From NCBI RefSeq assembly GCF_905475465.1, contig NC_062238.1, positions 5,250,501 to 5,314,500 on the forward strand: DNA of 64,000 nt, in the 5' to 3' direction. Position 1 is the stretch's first letter. Each line of letters starts with the position of its first letter. Both the position numbers and the translations under genes were made by a program. Source of the stretch: Pieris napi (taxonomy: Eukaryota; Arthropoda; Insecta; Lepidoptera; Pieridae). The notes below the pieces were generated by a model. It saw nothing but the letters and a program-made list of their open reading frames with translations, made no database searches and was not told the DNA's origin. Positions 36,156 to 49,239 of this stretch are shown here, one piece after another.

Positions 36156-36312
36156 ATTTAATTTTTAGATAATTAAAATACTTCTACTACTACCTCTGAT
36201 TTAAAAAAACGTCACTCCCAGAATGTAGAATTCCTACGATAACTATTCTTATTAATATTTTGGATACATTTCGTTTGGAGCTGCAAATATATTTCATATT
36301 TTTTTATAGTAC

Positions 36313-36430
36313 AGGGGGCTTATGATAGTGCCCATGGACACTTACACTGCTAAAAGCGTTGACTTTTAGGAATTGGTACGCTCTTATCTTGAAGGACCCC
36401 AAGTTGAATTGGTTCGGAAATATATGAAAT
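36313..36430 (-). repeat. CR1/Jockey-type LINE 3' fragment
   Basis: It shares CAGGGGGC, GCCCATGGACACT, GAATTGGTACGCTCTTATC and AATTGGTTCGGAAATA with the 3' end of the element at 58445-58600 and runs in the same orientation. A short T run at 36300-36307 marks the likely A tail. It is only about 120 bases and non-coding. Confidence 0.7.
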
Positions 36431-37303
36431 ATAAGATATAAGATGGTGAGGCTATATGTTAACTTAACCCTTTTTTATCCCAATCACTCTGGTAAAATTG
36501 TAAAACAGTACAAATTAGAATTCTGATTTATTATTCTACTCGTGTGCAAGCGGGTCGCTAGTAAATGTTTGGAAAATTTACGGGCTCCGTTGTAATAGAC
36601 TAAGTCATGTCTAAGTAGTTAACGCATAGGGCTTTCGATTCCCCGCAAAACAATAATTGTTTCGTATCTATAAGCATAGATCACCTTACATAAAAAACGG
36701 ACACATAAATATTACATTGCTTCTAATAAAATCTCCTTACAAATGGTATAATTTTTATTAAATACATTAATATTTAAACGGCAGTAGCCTGTGTAGTTCT
36801 TTTTACTTTTAGTGAATTTCATTGAACATAATGAAGCGAAATTAATATTATGATATTAATTTCGACGTTAAATTATAAAAGCAAACAGGTTACCAGATAT
36901 CAATTTAATCTGCATCGATTTCTTCTCATTGTTTGAATACACCTGTTATGAAATGTGGAATGAAAAAAAATAAGGACTTTTTACGGTCACGATAAAACGG
37001 AAAAAAAAATTAAAAAAAGCAATAGCAAAAAGGTTTAATGTATAATACAACAATGTTACCTTAAGTTTACCGAGAAGTAAGTAGTAGGAAATCAGGTTTA
37101 ATTCGATACAATATATGTACGTAAAGAGCGGGTCGAATATATGAACATTAGAAATATCTCTATCTAAAATATATGATAGTGTTAGTAAACACAGGTCTCG
37201 TAACACAAGCGTTGGGGACTTTTGTTTAATATTAAAAATATATACGTAAAAATATTATATTATTATCTTTATAAATAGGCTGGACATGTTTCAACTTAGA
37301 AAT
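36431..37303. other. Unassigned AT-rich sequence
   Basis: Nothing was recognised. An 86-codon minus-strand frame at 36946-37206 is rich in F, Y and L from AT-rich DNA and is probably chance. Confidence 0.5.
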
Positions 37304-37380
37304 GCCGGTTTCCATTCAATGTTTTGCTTCACCGTACGGGCAGGTGTGAATTGCGCAGAGAAAAAATCAATTGGTGCATA
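37304..37380 (-). repeat. tRNA-derived SINE, short internal fragment
   Basis: GCCGGTTTCC...TGTTTTGCTTCACCGT and AATTGCGCAGAG...CAATTGGTGCATA match the middle of the SINE family on the minus strand. The tRNA head and tail are missing. Confidence 0.6.
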
Positions 37381-38522
37381 GTTGATCTACTAGGCGAACA
37401 ATTCCAATGCTTGGAATAATTCTTTTGACCCGACATAATCGTACAACGATACATACTTATTACCTTGAATATATGTTCTTGTATTTACTCGATTGTCAAT
37501 TAAATTATCTTTATTTGTGTATATTAGTTCTACAATTCTCAATGAACAAAAGGGTTAATAAAATAAAGAATGTTAATTATCACCCAAAGGAGAAATAACG
37601 CGGACCTTTATCAAACTCAGCAAGAACTCCAACGCTCGAAGCAAACTTAGTTTCACGGGGCAAATGTAATTAATAGCTTTTAAGAATACCATGTACACCA
37701 TTTTCTTTTATCTGTACAGTGATAATAACAATTGTATCGGTAGTCCTACGTACGTAGATATATTCATATTTAAAGCAGTTTAATGTGCCACTGAAGTTAA
37801 ACACTTCTTTATTTTAGTTAAAAATAATGTCTATATAAATATTCCAATATATACTAAAACGGATATGTAAACGCGATAATCAAAATTAAAACCTACATGT
37901 AACTGACCTACATATAATATATTTTAAATAAATAAAAACTTTTTATAACTCTAATACTTACTGGAAATACTTCAACAAAGTCAATTGATTCGAGGAAGAA
38001 TGATGATAAAGTTAGAATTAAAAGTTGCTGAATAACGTATGAAGACCTTGTTGTTCAAGAACGTCCCAAATTCCCATTTCAGGTGAAATCAGAGGCCTCT
38101 GAGCGAATTTAGGTGAAGTTTTCTCGTCATTATTTGGAAGGCACTTCAAACAGGTTATGTAAACACACCTCGGTAAGATAAACTGTAGGAAAACACGGGT
38201 GTATAAGAATAATGGGATAAAAGGCTTTAATGTGTGTCACGAATCCGGAGTTTTGACGTAAAAATACGATAGGCCTTTATTTAAGCGGCATTATATGTAA
38301 TCACATGTAGGCTTACCTGTTATTCTCCATAATTATATGGAATCGGTTGATGTTAATCTTGAGGCTTAATATCAGAAAACTTATCAAATTATTCGTATTA
38401 AAATATGTTTTATTTACACAAAACACACAGGACGGTGATATTACAGTCTTGTTACTAAAAATGCATGTTTATATAACTCTTTAACTCTCTCTTTAACTTA
38501 CATTATCGTGCAGCATATCGAG
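37381..38522. other. Unassigned AT-rich sequence
   Basis: No gene or repeat family recognised. Confidence 0.5.
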
Positions 38523-38797
38523 CAGTGTTGGCCTAGTGGCTTCAGCGTGCGACTCTCAAACCTGATGTCGTAGGTTCGATCCCCGGCTGTGCACCAATGG
38601 AATTTCTTTCTATGAGCGCATATAACATTTGCTCGAACGGTGAAGGAAAACATCGTGAGGAAACCGACATGTCTATAGACCCAAAAAGTCGACGGCGTGT
38701 GTCAGGCACTGATCACCTACTTGCCTATTAGATTTAAAAATGATCATGAAACAGATTCAGAAATCTGAGGCCCTAAAGAGGTTGTATTGCCACTGAT
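38523..38797 (+). repeat. tRNA-derived SINE, best-preserved copy
   Basis: The head CAGTGTTGGCCTAGTGGCTT contains a good A box (TGGCCTAGTGG). The B box is GGTTCGATCCCCGGC about 50 bases on. The body has TTTCTTTCTATGAGCGCATA, GGAAAACATCGTGAGGAAAC, GTCAGGCACTGATCACCTAC and TGAAACAGATTCAGAAATC. It ends near GAGGTTGTATTGCCACTG. This copy serves as the local reference for the family; at least seven other pieces lie in the window. Not a functional tRNA gene. Confidence 0.9.
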
Positions 38798-38949
38798 GTG
38801 TTTTTTATTTTAAAGACATTATCGTAAGTATACTATACACCTACCACTGCTAGCATAGAGTAGCACTATAGCGTAGTAAATGGAACAAGTTTGCATTAGT
38901 GAGACCTTCGATAACATGGTGTATTGTAAAAGAGCTTTAGACAACTTTT

Positions 38950-39290
38950 GCATGGGCTTCATTGGTTGTACGTTCGGAGAGAATAATTATAATTAAGCGC
39001 GCGCAGAATGCAGAAGAACAAGTGCTGACGGTTAAGAAAAGGAAACTTGAACATTTCGGCCACGTCTTACGTAACACCAAAAAATACGAGCTCCTACAAG
39101 TATTAATTCAAGGCAAATTGGCAGGTAGGACAAGACCAGGCATTGGACGCAGGTAAAAGAATATTCGCCAATGGTTTGGTCACAGCATCAAGTAATTGTT
39201 CAGACGCGCAGCATCCGAATTTAAGGTATGGTGATCGCTGGCATTCGAAAGGAGGCCCAAAATAAGAAGAAGGAAAATGGAGTTACAATA
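38950..39290 (+). pseudogene. RTE-type LINE C-terminal remnant
   Basis: The frame 38962-39156 reads RAQNAEEQVLTVKKRKLEHF, GHVLRNTKKYELLQVLIQGK and GRTRPGIGRR, matching the extreme C-terminus of insect endonuclease-reverse transcriptases (K-R-LE-x-FGHVMRN-x-KYELLQLIIQGKI-x-GRRG-GR, recalled). After a stop, the same frame resumes as KNIRQWFGHSIK, and further on GGTGATCGCTGGCATTCGAA with AGAAGAAGG, which matches the terminus at 49330-49385. Stops and frameshifts show that it is dead. No reverse transcriptase core is present. Confidence 0.75.
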
Positions 39291-39502
39291 AATTGGAATA
39301 AAACAATCAACACGGATAAATAAGAAAAGTAATACATATGACATGATATGATGTTTACTTACTTACGCAAAGATTATTTTCTGTTTATTAATAGGTATCA
39401 TTAATGTCAGGATGTTTTATTAAAATTAGTATGCTAGAATTAAGTTATGAACTTAGTTAATTGCATATGCATGCATAACGCTACTACTGTTACAATTCAA
39501 TT

Positions 39503-39868
39503 GTGAATTTAGATGAAAACTACGTAATACGATTTGGATCTACAACACAGATTTGCATTTGGAAACAAACTATAAATACTTCATTTGTCGAATTGAACGT
39601 CGATTTCCGTTTCGAACGTCGCGTCCCGTCGATTAAACGCGTCGAAGCAGAGAGCAATTTTAAATGGCTGCGGTCAACGTTAGTACCTACTATTACACTC
39701 ACGATTTGCCCGGAAATTCGGCAAAGCGTTAGTGCCTGGTGGAGGTCGGTATCTACCCATTCATTTGGCATTTCCATTAAAAGGGTACGTTTAACTACAG
39801 CTAATTTATGCAACATACGGCTCGAGGGGACAGATTACAGAGTAGTGTGTCCGGTGTTCCCGGTTTGA
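39503..39868 (+). other. Unassigned open frame, 121 codons
   Basis: This less AT-rich stretch is open on both strands (98 codons on minus, 39520-39816). Neither translation has a motif, signal peptide or family I recognise. With no splice or promoter context and no matching repeat, it could be an exon of an unseen gene, an old element, or chance. Confidence 0.2.
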
Positions 39869-40029
39869 AAACGAATCACCGAATGTTCACTTGTCGGTAA
39901 TCAAGCGTTTAATCTCTGTAAAGTGCAATTAACAATGGAATCACGAGATTTATTTTAATGAATTACACTCATTCTCTAAGCATCCAGTTGTAAGCTCATA
40001 ATATACTTATAAAAAATAAATAAATCAAT

Positions 40030-40310
40030 GGCGTTACAAACTTTTTAGGTCTGGGCCTCAGATTTCTGTATCTGTTTCATGATCATTTGTTAATCTAATA
40101 GGCAAGTAGGTGATCAGCCTTCAGTGCCTGACGCCGTTCTAAGGCAAGCCGGTTTCCTCACGATATTTTCCTTCACCTTTCGTGCGAATGTTAAATGCAC
40201 ACATAGAAAGAAAGTCCATTGGTGCACAGCCGGGGATCGAACCTCCACCTCGATCGACCACGACCTCAGGGATGAGAGTCGCACGCTTAAGCCACTAGGC
40301 CAACACTGCT
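40030..40310 (-). repeat. tRNA-derived SINE with small insertion in the B-box region
   Basis: The minus strand starts AGCAGTGTTGGCCTAGTGGC and ends with the AGGCCCAGACC and GTTTGTAACGCC segments. About 20 extra bases (around GTCGATCGAGGTGGAG) interrupt the region between GACCTCAG... and GGTTCGATCCCCGGC. Frames at 40114-40329 and 40124-40315 are by-products of the SINE. Confidence 0.88.
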
Positions 40311-43280
40311 TATAAAAAATATAGCGCACCTAATTTCGACGTCTTGCGTGTAATAAAAGAAGCGCCCAGATAAAACTTTAAATTGCCCCGTCAAATAAAT
40401 TCCCGCGATTCGTAAATACTTTGCATAGATTGAACCTAGAGGGAATCCCACAACAAAGCTGCGGAGAGCTTTTCCGATATAAGAGAACGACTGGATCGCT
40501 TTTGACAGCTCTGATCTGGTTCTGGAATTTTCCTATTACCTCGTTTCCCTTACATCGTACCCGCCAGTAGCGGCTAGGATTTTTATAATTAGTTTTCGCA
40601 AGACTAGGATTTCTTTGGGTTGTAAGGTGTAGAAGGAATAATTTAATGCTTAGATTTTACTGTGCCCTTAAGAAGGATATTTTCATAATCTTAAAGTGTA
40701 ATCGCTGAGAATGTTTTGAAAATACTTGACGTCTAATGAAAAATATCTTTTAAATTATGTTAAATAATTAAAAAGTGCAGTAGACAAAAACAACTAAAAT
40801 ACAAAACTATAATAGAATGTTTATTTTAAGTTGAGAATCCGTAATATTCTGCCATCCTTTGTCTCATTTATATGAGAATTTTATTCATACATCTAATATT
40901 TTTTCTGTCTCCATTGAGACATTTCCAATAACTCTCAAGTCCATTTTTCGATTTCATTTGTGTCATAACGATATTCATCGGTCTTTGTGTCATGCTTATG
41001 TGATGTTTTATTGCTATGGAGACTATAATCTTAGAGACATTACGTGTTGAGGTAAACTGATTTATTTTTCGATTCGGGAGCTTGATTTGTTTTGTAAATG
41101 AAATACCAATGGTTTAACCAATACATCACCATTCTCCAAAAACAGACTGACATTCACACCTCAACAATAACCAATCAAGTGCTTGGAGATAAAGTATTCC
41201 TACATCGAACCACTACACCACAGAACACGAGCAATACATACACTACAATTATTAGAAAAATGTATATTGGGCCGTGAGTGCCTTTTGCTTGAGGTTCTTA
41301 AGACGGGGTAATGACGACAGACCGGCTGAATGCTGTGCCTTTGCTGTGTGACATTAATCTACCTTTCAAATAATAAATAATTTTAATTTCCTACCGCAAA
41401 AAATAAGTGCCATATCAGTCAGATCAGGTTATCATGTAAACGTACGTAGGATATACATTAAAAAAATATTATCTCGTAAAGATATTAGACTTATAAATCT
41501 ATAACGGCAACAATATAAATATAAAGCCGGTGAAACTTAAATAGAAATCAACACAAATCACTCAATAACTAGGAATAACATGAAATGATTTTTTGCCATC
41601 GTGAAACTAATTTAAATGGATAATGATATTATAATTATGTTACACTATTCATACTATAAACACTAAGAAACTATTTCTTTAAAACAATTTAAAAAATTAT
41701 GTCCCCTATTTCTAGGACCACATCAATTAAAACAATTCATAAACATACTAATACAGAATGTTCCATTTATTTTTGAATTTTATTCGTTGTAAATAATAAT
41801 TTCTCTTATAATAGAATGTAGATAGAAGTTAAGTTGAGCTTAAGTAGTGCTTGAAAATTCATTTTTTCCGCGTCCCACATACAACATGCATAAAACTTTT
41901 CTTTTAACATGCGCTTGCTTTCACACAAACAAATGATCAAATGCGAGGATGATTATGCTCCGGAATATATACGGAATAAAACTGATGAGAATTACACGAT
42001 TTTATTTTAATAAAAGCATTCAATGCCCTGAAAAGGTTCGCGTTTTTCATTCATAGACAAAATTAAGGGTACCCGAGATTCAAGATGGCCTCCCCGGTCG
42101 GTTAGTTGCATACACTTCATGCTTATTCTTTTTAATTAATGTCATGCACGTACTTAAATTGTCTATGGTGAAATAGACAACGAGACTCTCTATCAATCAC
42201 TTGTTTTATAGTACTGTCTAATTCTTAATATTGAATAAAACCAATATTGCACTTACTTTGTTTTTATTATGTTATAAAATAGTAATAAATATGTAACTAA
42301 ATTAATTCTTACATATATTATATTTTCTTTAGAGAAAGTATTGAATAATTCCTATCAAAGCACTTAAAAATAGCAATGCACTTTCATACAGTTTTTATAA
42401 ATTTTTGTTTATTTTTTTGGCTCCTCTATTGTAGTTTGTTAAAAGTGTAATATATGTTAAGTAGGATTATTATTAATTTGTATCTGATTTATTAACACGG
42501 TTAATACTAATAAATAATATTATTTATTATACTATATGTGGAATTTATGTATTAATTAGTATGAGGCCTTAACAAATTATATGAAACTAATTATATTAAA
42601 AACTATTTTTCAGCCAACTACAAATAGTAAAGGGTCCAGGAAGAATTGAGAGACGCGGAAAAATATACAAGTTTTGTCATACTGCAACGCCGATTCGTTC
42701 CCGAGTAGCTGTGTCTAAGCACTATCTTATATTACTTAAAGCATACAACATTGATGACATCATCATGTTTGAGGTTTTTCTTAAAGGTGAAATGCAAATA
42801 ACCTTTACCGTTTGAAATACGTGACGCGAGAAGTTTGTGTCGAGGGATGAATACCAAAGTTGTAGCACCCCTGCAGACGTTTAACCGACTACAATATACA
42901 AAAGTGTGAGCCCGCACCAGAAGCAGTGGCCCTTATCGTCAACGTGATTTGAATACTTCGACGACTTTTATTAAACCAATATGACAAAAATGTTTGCGAC
43001 AACTGCGCTTTGAATACGCAAACTTGAAATTATAAACTTGGGAGTTGTAAACTTTATAAAGCATTGTGTATTGTTAGAAACTTGTTCAGTTATGTAGCGG
43101 TATTGCGAGGAAATCGTTGTACAGTTTTGAATTAAATTGTTCTATTATTGGCAAGCGAAACCTTTTTTATTTTTATTAATTTATTGTTTATAATAAATCA
43201 TTGCTATACGTCTTTAAAGACGTATTTCTCACCTTATGAGTAGTTGATAAAACCTACTCTTTGTAAAATTATTTCTATAG
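40311..43280. other. Unassigned AT-rich sequence
   Basis: No gene recognised. One exact 20-base palindrome lies just past it (43206-43225). Frames at 40859-41050 and 42732-42917 show no motif. Confidence 0.5.
43206..43225. repeat. Perfect 20-base palindrome
   Basis: ATACGTCTTTAAAGACGTAT equals its own reverse complement with no spacer. Confidence 0.9.
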
Positions 43281-43345
43281 AACAGGGGGCAAACGGGCAG
43301 GAGGCCCATCTGATGTTAAGTGATACCGCCTATGGACTCTGTGCT
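43281..43345 (-). repeat. CR1/Jockey-type LINE 3' end fragment
   Basis: AACAGGGGGCAAACGGGCAG, then CATCTGATGTTAAGTGATAC, then GCCTATGGAC is nearly identical to the 3' terminal stretch of the element at 58449-58512, in the same orientation. Confidence 0.8.
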
Positions 43346-43982
43346 TTGATGTGCTTCTTAATTTTTAAAAGATTAACTGACTGATTATTTTAAATATTAA
43401 CAATTTCTTTAATTATTTAATTATCTATTTATGATAGTGGTGAGATAGTCATATGTTAATAGGCAAAATAAACGCAGTTTATTAATTGCCTTTCCAACAC
43501 ACGTTATTAAATAAAATAAATTTATTTTTAACAACAAAATATAATCGACTCACACTTTAAAATGTACTTAATAGACACAAAAAAATTGCACGTTGAATTA
43601 ATAATGACCCTTCGGTTTTTTTAAGTCTAAGCTAGATAGATATATAGAAGATAAATATGGCCTATCGCTTAGCATTGATTATACGAGTATTTGACTCGAA
43701 TTGGTTTCATTAATTCAGCTCGCTAACGCAAGAACTCTGTCTTGCCTGCATTTTCATTCATTCGTAAAGCATGTCGGCTTATGTCTGTTAAAGCGTTTGA
43801 CGCTGATAGTTGAATACCTGACCCATTATAATTTGTTGGTGACTTCATTATACCTGTATCAATGAGGTTATTATATTTTATTTTCCACGTTATCGTTGAA
43901 TGGAATCACGTAGTCTTTAATATGGAGCACGGAACATATACATTTTCAAATAATAATTAAAAGTTAATTTTCTCTTTAACTA

Positions 43983-44098
43983 GGGTTGCCTGGAAGAGAT
44001 CGCTTATTAGCGATAAGGCCGCCCGTTGCATCCCTTATAATTTTTATGTATTGTGTTTCTTCTATTTGCAACGAAGTGTAAATAAATAAATAAAAAAA
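43983..44098 (+). repeat. LINE 3' untranslated end
   Basis: GGGTTGCCTGGAAGAGATCG, then TTAGCGATAAGGCCGCCCGT, then a TAAATAAATAAATAAA tail is a widespread 3' end of lepidopteran non-LTR retrotransposons, as I recall it. Only the tail is present. Confidence 0.75.
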
Positions 44099-44134
44099 TA
44101 TATATATATATTTTTTGACTGAAAGGTTCGTTGC

Positions 44135-44223
44135 CTGCGACTAGGGAATCGAACCGAAAGCCTCATTCATCAACATACTCACTTATCAAGCATTCACGAT
44201 ACAACCTTAGGCCATCAGACGGA
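44135..44223 (-). repeat. tRNA-like relic
   Basis: The minus strand reads TCTGATGGCCTAAGGTTGTA (A-box-like), and about 45 bases later CGGTTCGATTCCCTAGTC, a perfect B box (GGTTCGATTCC). No clean cloverleaf or acceptor stem could be built by eye. It may be a tRNA pseudogene or the head of another SINE family. Confidence 0.45.
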
Positions 44224-44398
44224 CTTTAGTACGGTTGTGATAATTGCAATGTTAAATTTAAATAACTTATAAATATATTTTTAAAATGGTAAATTAAACT
44301 GTAAAAATGTCAGGAATTTTTAAAAATATATTCACAAAGAGAAACATAATATTTTAAACGATTCATAATATCGAGATATCAAAAGCGTAGAGTAAACA

Positions 44399-44731
44399 TT
44401 GTCACAGTTCAATCCTCTCGGGACTAATGAAATATTTGCTGTATATTTTGAATATTTTACGCTCGTTTACATTCGGGCTCCCTTGGCTAAAATATCAGTC
44501 GTTGCACAGGAAAACTTGGCAACTCTCATAAGATTATGTATGCTATACGGGACTGTTCCAAAAAGGACACTTTTTGATTTCGAAATAATGCACCTAGGCC
44601 TTGGTACAAGAAAGAAACAATTAAGTATGGAGAAATACTTTAATTTTGCATGTAAACACCATCAAGAGCAAACAAGTGTGGTAACCTGTCAAACGTTGGA
44701 GATCTTGGAGATCTTAGTAGTGGGATGCTAA
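44399..44731 (+). other. Unassigned open frame, 110 codons
   Basis: The residue mix is more balanced than in most frames here, with a stretch QENLATLIRLCMLYGTVPKR and a lysine/histidine-rich region near residues 70-90. I recognise no domain and see no promoter, splice site or homologous repeat. It may be chance. Confidence 0.15.
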
Positions 44732-45416
44732 AAATGTCGAAGTAATAAAACAAATGATAAATTGAAGTAAAAGAAATATTTTTTTTCACCTTTATCGTTA
44801 TATATACTGTATCCGTGTATCATTTAAACTCTCGTTTAAATATTTAATTGTATAGTGCTCGCGTTGTAGTATAGTTTTTTTTTCTGAATATGTTAAGATA
44901 ACAATATGATATCGGGACACGATTATTTTACCCCTGTATAGTGTTTATACTTCAAAGACATAGACATATTCTTTTGTTCGACCCTTTTAGGACGCGCAAA
45001 TTCTCAAAGGAGTGTGTGAAGTAGATTCTATTTGAGGCTTAAAGCGACAAATATTCTTCATATTAAATTCTGGAACATTTGCGTTAAATCTCTTTTTCTA
45101 CAAGCGATAACAATATTTTCTAACTCAATGAACGTAATGATTTTGGCGTTAGCGGTACGTCGTAGGGAGTTAATGGTATGAGGAAAGGCAAGAATTATAT
45201 TCGTACGCGCTTTTACAGATATTTTATGTTATATTTTTATATAGCTTTAATATTTTAAGTTTATACTCTTCATCACATGCAGTAAGTCGATTCTCCACGC
45301 CTTTATTGTAGTCAACAGTACTTAATTGGTGTACGGTATAAATAATAGAAAAGAGATTTCAATTTGTAAAAAATATTCAAATGTTATAATATAGTGTTCA
45401 ATAATAAGACAATCCA

Positions 45417-45591
45417 GCCCTGCGATTCTGTAACTCACTCACGAACTCACGCAGCGGTTTTCGCATCGGCGGTCGCTCTCAAATCAGTCGTGAAGCAGTC
45501 ATTTTATGATTTGGCATTCTGATAAACAATAAAGTACAAGCTCCCACCTTTTCTTCACCACCTTACTTCGGGTTACAGAACCGCAGGGCAG
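45417..45591. mobile_element. Foldback MITE (copy 3, one arm deleted)
   Basis: It starts GCCCTGCGATTCTGTAACTC and keeps a good left arm through the TCATTTTATGATTTGGCATT segment and the central AAGCTCCCACCTTTTC. Most of the right arm is missing; only a short degraded end, GGTTACAGAACCGCAGGGCA, remains. It can no longer fold into the full hairpin. Confidence 0.8.
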
Positions 45592-48500
45592 GAGTATTGT
45601 ACCTATACAACTTATATAGTATGTATTTAATTTCCGACGCCATCGAATTGGCAGGTATAAAATAATATGTGAGTAATAAAAAAGTGAATTTTAGCCAGAA
45701 ATTGCTTTAATTGCTCAATTTGGCAATTACTCGCCTCATTAAGTAACCATAAATCTTAAAACTCGAAAATTTGCACAAACAAGAGGCAGTAATTAAAAAC
45801 AAATACCGAGTGGAGAATCCTCCCTGAATCAACAATGAATCGATAAATATTTATGCGAGGCATTGTTATCATATCTTGTTATATCCTTTAAAAACATAAA
45901 ATGCTACTATTATTGAATAGTAGCTTTTTCAAGCGGTTTCACCCACGTTAATTTAGGATTAATACCCACGGGGCATATAATAAATGCGCGCGGTTCTTGG
46001 TTCTTCATTTTGCTTGCGTAGTTAAAACTGAATCTCCCAACAATAATATATGGAAACAGCAATTTTGGATAAAATTTATTTAAATAAGGATTACTTTACC
46101 AAGTCTATAGTGCCTTTATCACATCTTCTATCTCGGACTTCTTTTAGAACTTTTTAATAAGTACTTATTGTTTTTTTCAGGTTTACACAGCGCTTGCAAT
46201 GTGAGCTACATAATGTGAATTTCATAAGTTAATATACGCCGTTTTTTAGAACAGTTTTTATGCTAATCGCTTAAAACCAGGAAAGCGTTTTTTTATATTA
46301 ACATAATCAATGTGGATTTCACAGTTGCTTTTTTATAAATTTCGTGGCGGATATTTAGATTTCTTATATAAATTTACTACAAAAGGGGCTACATGATACC
46401 ACGTCCTATAAAAAGCGAAAGAAGGAAGAGTATACTCTTATTAGATAATCCCTATAAATTAATTATTATCGTCTCGCACTCATCCAGTAAATAATACGGG
46501 ATTCAGAAAGAGCTTTCACGTGTTCACTTCTTGAGTCTCGTGTATTTTTTCATTTCGAAAGTTTCATGAATACGATGATAAATGATATATCCGACCTCGA
46601 AAAACCACCGTCACACAAATGATACCCGAAGAACAAAACCGTTGTTTGTTGAACTCTACAAATGAAACGAAACTACGTAATTGGCTTTGTTTCAGGGAAA
46701 TTACTTAGTTCCGGGCTGACTGGCGACGTCATACTCCGTTTTATTACGAGTGAGAATTTACTTTTGTTTTTAAGAAAATAGAAATTTTAATAAATGACAA
46801 GGTGCTGCGAAACAAATGTCGCTTGGTGATTTCAAAATTGAATTAAGGATAGAACAGTTTTATATATTTTTCCTTATTAACATTTATTTTAGATCTCATA
46901 CCTCTTTATCCTTATTCTTTATAACCATAAAAATATAAACCAAACGGTTCGGAAGGTTTTAACCAATATTCTATTATGGTTAGTTAAGTTTATCATAATA
47001 TCTGAAGTATCCCTTCCTAACTTGACGAAGTTCGCAAAAACAAGATGAATATATACAATCACTCAATATGAGGGCAAGTCTACTCTCACAAACCCGCACA
47101 GAACGAATAACGTAAGTATTGTATGACGTTTTGAAATTGGTGGAAAAATTACTGGATTTAATAAATAATCATTAATACAATTGTGTGATTCGTTTCGAAA
47201 CAGTGGCAGTCGATTTGGTAAAACAACTTTGGCAGAGTCTATATTTTTAAAAAACATACAGCTTTAAAACTTCCGGTAATACGTTCAAATTCCAAAAACA
47301 GACTTGTACCCAGCATATATTCAATAACAAACCTGGATTAAAATTATTGTAGGTCCATAAAATGTTTACGGTCATAACTTTCGATAATATTTTCATATAT
47401 TAGTGGTATAGGATATAATTGTTGTGTTGCAAAACTGGTTTGATTTTCTTCTACTATACGCCTATCATATAATAATTAATAATTGGTAAGCTGCAATATA
47501 ACGAAGCCGTGTAGCTAATTAGTAGACATCTGCTTCGAAGGCTGTGATGCCTTACAAGTATATCAATCATAGACAAAAAAATAGTGTTCCAGATTTCATG
47601 GGTATAATCCTTGCATGAGCTTTAGTCTATGCTTTCCTGATTGATGATATAAACGATAGCACTGATACATATAGCCGTATGTGTAATTTTTGTTACTTAT
47701 GTACATATTTTAACGACCTTAAAACAAGTTATAAAAAAATGCATGTGAATCAAAGAAGTTGTCTAAGCCTTTTCTTACTTCTTCGATTTTTCACTTTATA
47801 TATCTTAATTTTCTTTTGTTTTCCTGTAGGATTCCACTTCCTTTACCTACTAGACCACGTAAAAACGTCTCGTGACGACGTCTATTATTTTCGTAAATAT
47901 TCGTAATACAAATATATATTAATTAATGAATTTTAATGTAATAAACATTATTATAAATGTTGTATGTATGTTATTATAAATGTAAATTATTCTTAATAAT
48001 TATTCTTAGTAATTTAGTTGTGATGGTGTTTAGCCAAATGATATTGATATTATATATAAATAAATCGTCAACTATTCTGTGCGACGACTCGAGAGAGATG
48101 TCGTAGTTGCGTTAAGTGATATGCCTACCTTTGTTTTGATGTCGCTACACGTTCACTAATTAATGATAATGGCTGGGGAAATATATCCCTTTGATGTGTC
48201 GTTTTACTTAAGGAGATTTCGTTTTAGATACTTAGGAGACTATCGTAATCGTAATCCAGCTAAAAGCTGGTACATTATGTATAATAGATATGTTTGCAAT
48301 GGAAATACCGTTGGATAACTCGTACGAGTGAGCTCTTGACCAGTTTATTTGTAATAGGTACTTTGAACTGCTTCATTTCTTTCATTGGTTGTTTTCTAAA
48401 TAAACTATACAAATACAGTAAGTTTCTGAATAAGACTATTCTATTTGCGCAACATTTCTACATTGAAACTTATTTATACATAAAATAGTTTCGAATTATT

Positions 48501-49239
48501 GATTTACAGATGATTATTAATATACTTATACTTACTTATAATGTAAGATATACAAATATAACATGAATAATGCAATAGATTTAAAAATAATATTAAAATA
48601 TACATAAAATTATCGTAACTAGGAATGCTATCTTGAGCGTTCCGTGAGATCTAATATTAAAAAACAGCGTTTTATGTTGCCGAGGCAATAAAGTACGCGA
48701 GGTAAAATAAGAAATTCAAATTGCGACTGCAATAACAATAAAAGAGTACTTTCACTACAAGACAAGCCATAACACGTTCAGAACACTCATCATGAAAAAT
48801 AAATTCTCTACACAAGAAAAAAAGAAAATGAATTCACCAAAACGTTGCCATTCCTCGCATTCAAAGTGCATGAACGTACTTTATTTCTAAATATTTTGTG
48901 TTTATTTTGTACGCGAGTGTTATTTTAATGACAATGGATTCTTGTAATATGTGTGACACATGAAAAAGGCCTATGTACGTAAACAGTCAAAATAGTTTAA
49001 CAAATATTATCTGGGTAAGTATTTAAAGGCTTTGATATTTGTATGTGTTGTCTTAAAACACCATTGTGTTGAGATACCACCGCGATATAGCTATTGCAGA
49101 TATACATATAGTTCTTAATTAGTGTGTAAACTGCAAACAAATACAGGATATTTACCCATCCGCCGACAAAAAGTCTAATAAAAAATGAATGTAAATAATG
49201 AAATATGATGCTATCTATGAAGATGCTTAATATTCCCAG
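45592..49239. other. Unassigned AT-rich sequence
   Basis: No gene or known repeat recognised. A 9-bp hairpin (GCTACTATT/AATAGTAGC, near 45902-45924) is the only structure noted; it belongs to this AT-rich stretch. Confidence 0.5.

Noticed and set aside
36595..36650. GCTTTCGATTCCCCGC as a tRNA B box
   Set aside because: No A box at the right distance and no SINE body; too weak to call.
38523..38600. Possible tRNA gene
   Set aside because: The A and B boxes belong to a SINE head followed by the SINE body; there is no acceptor stem.
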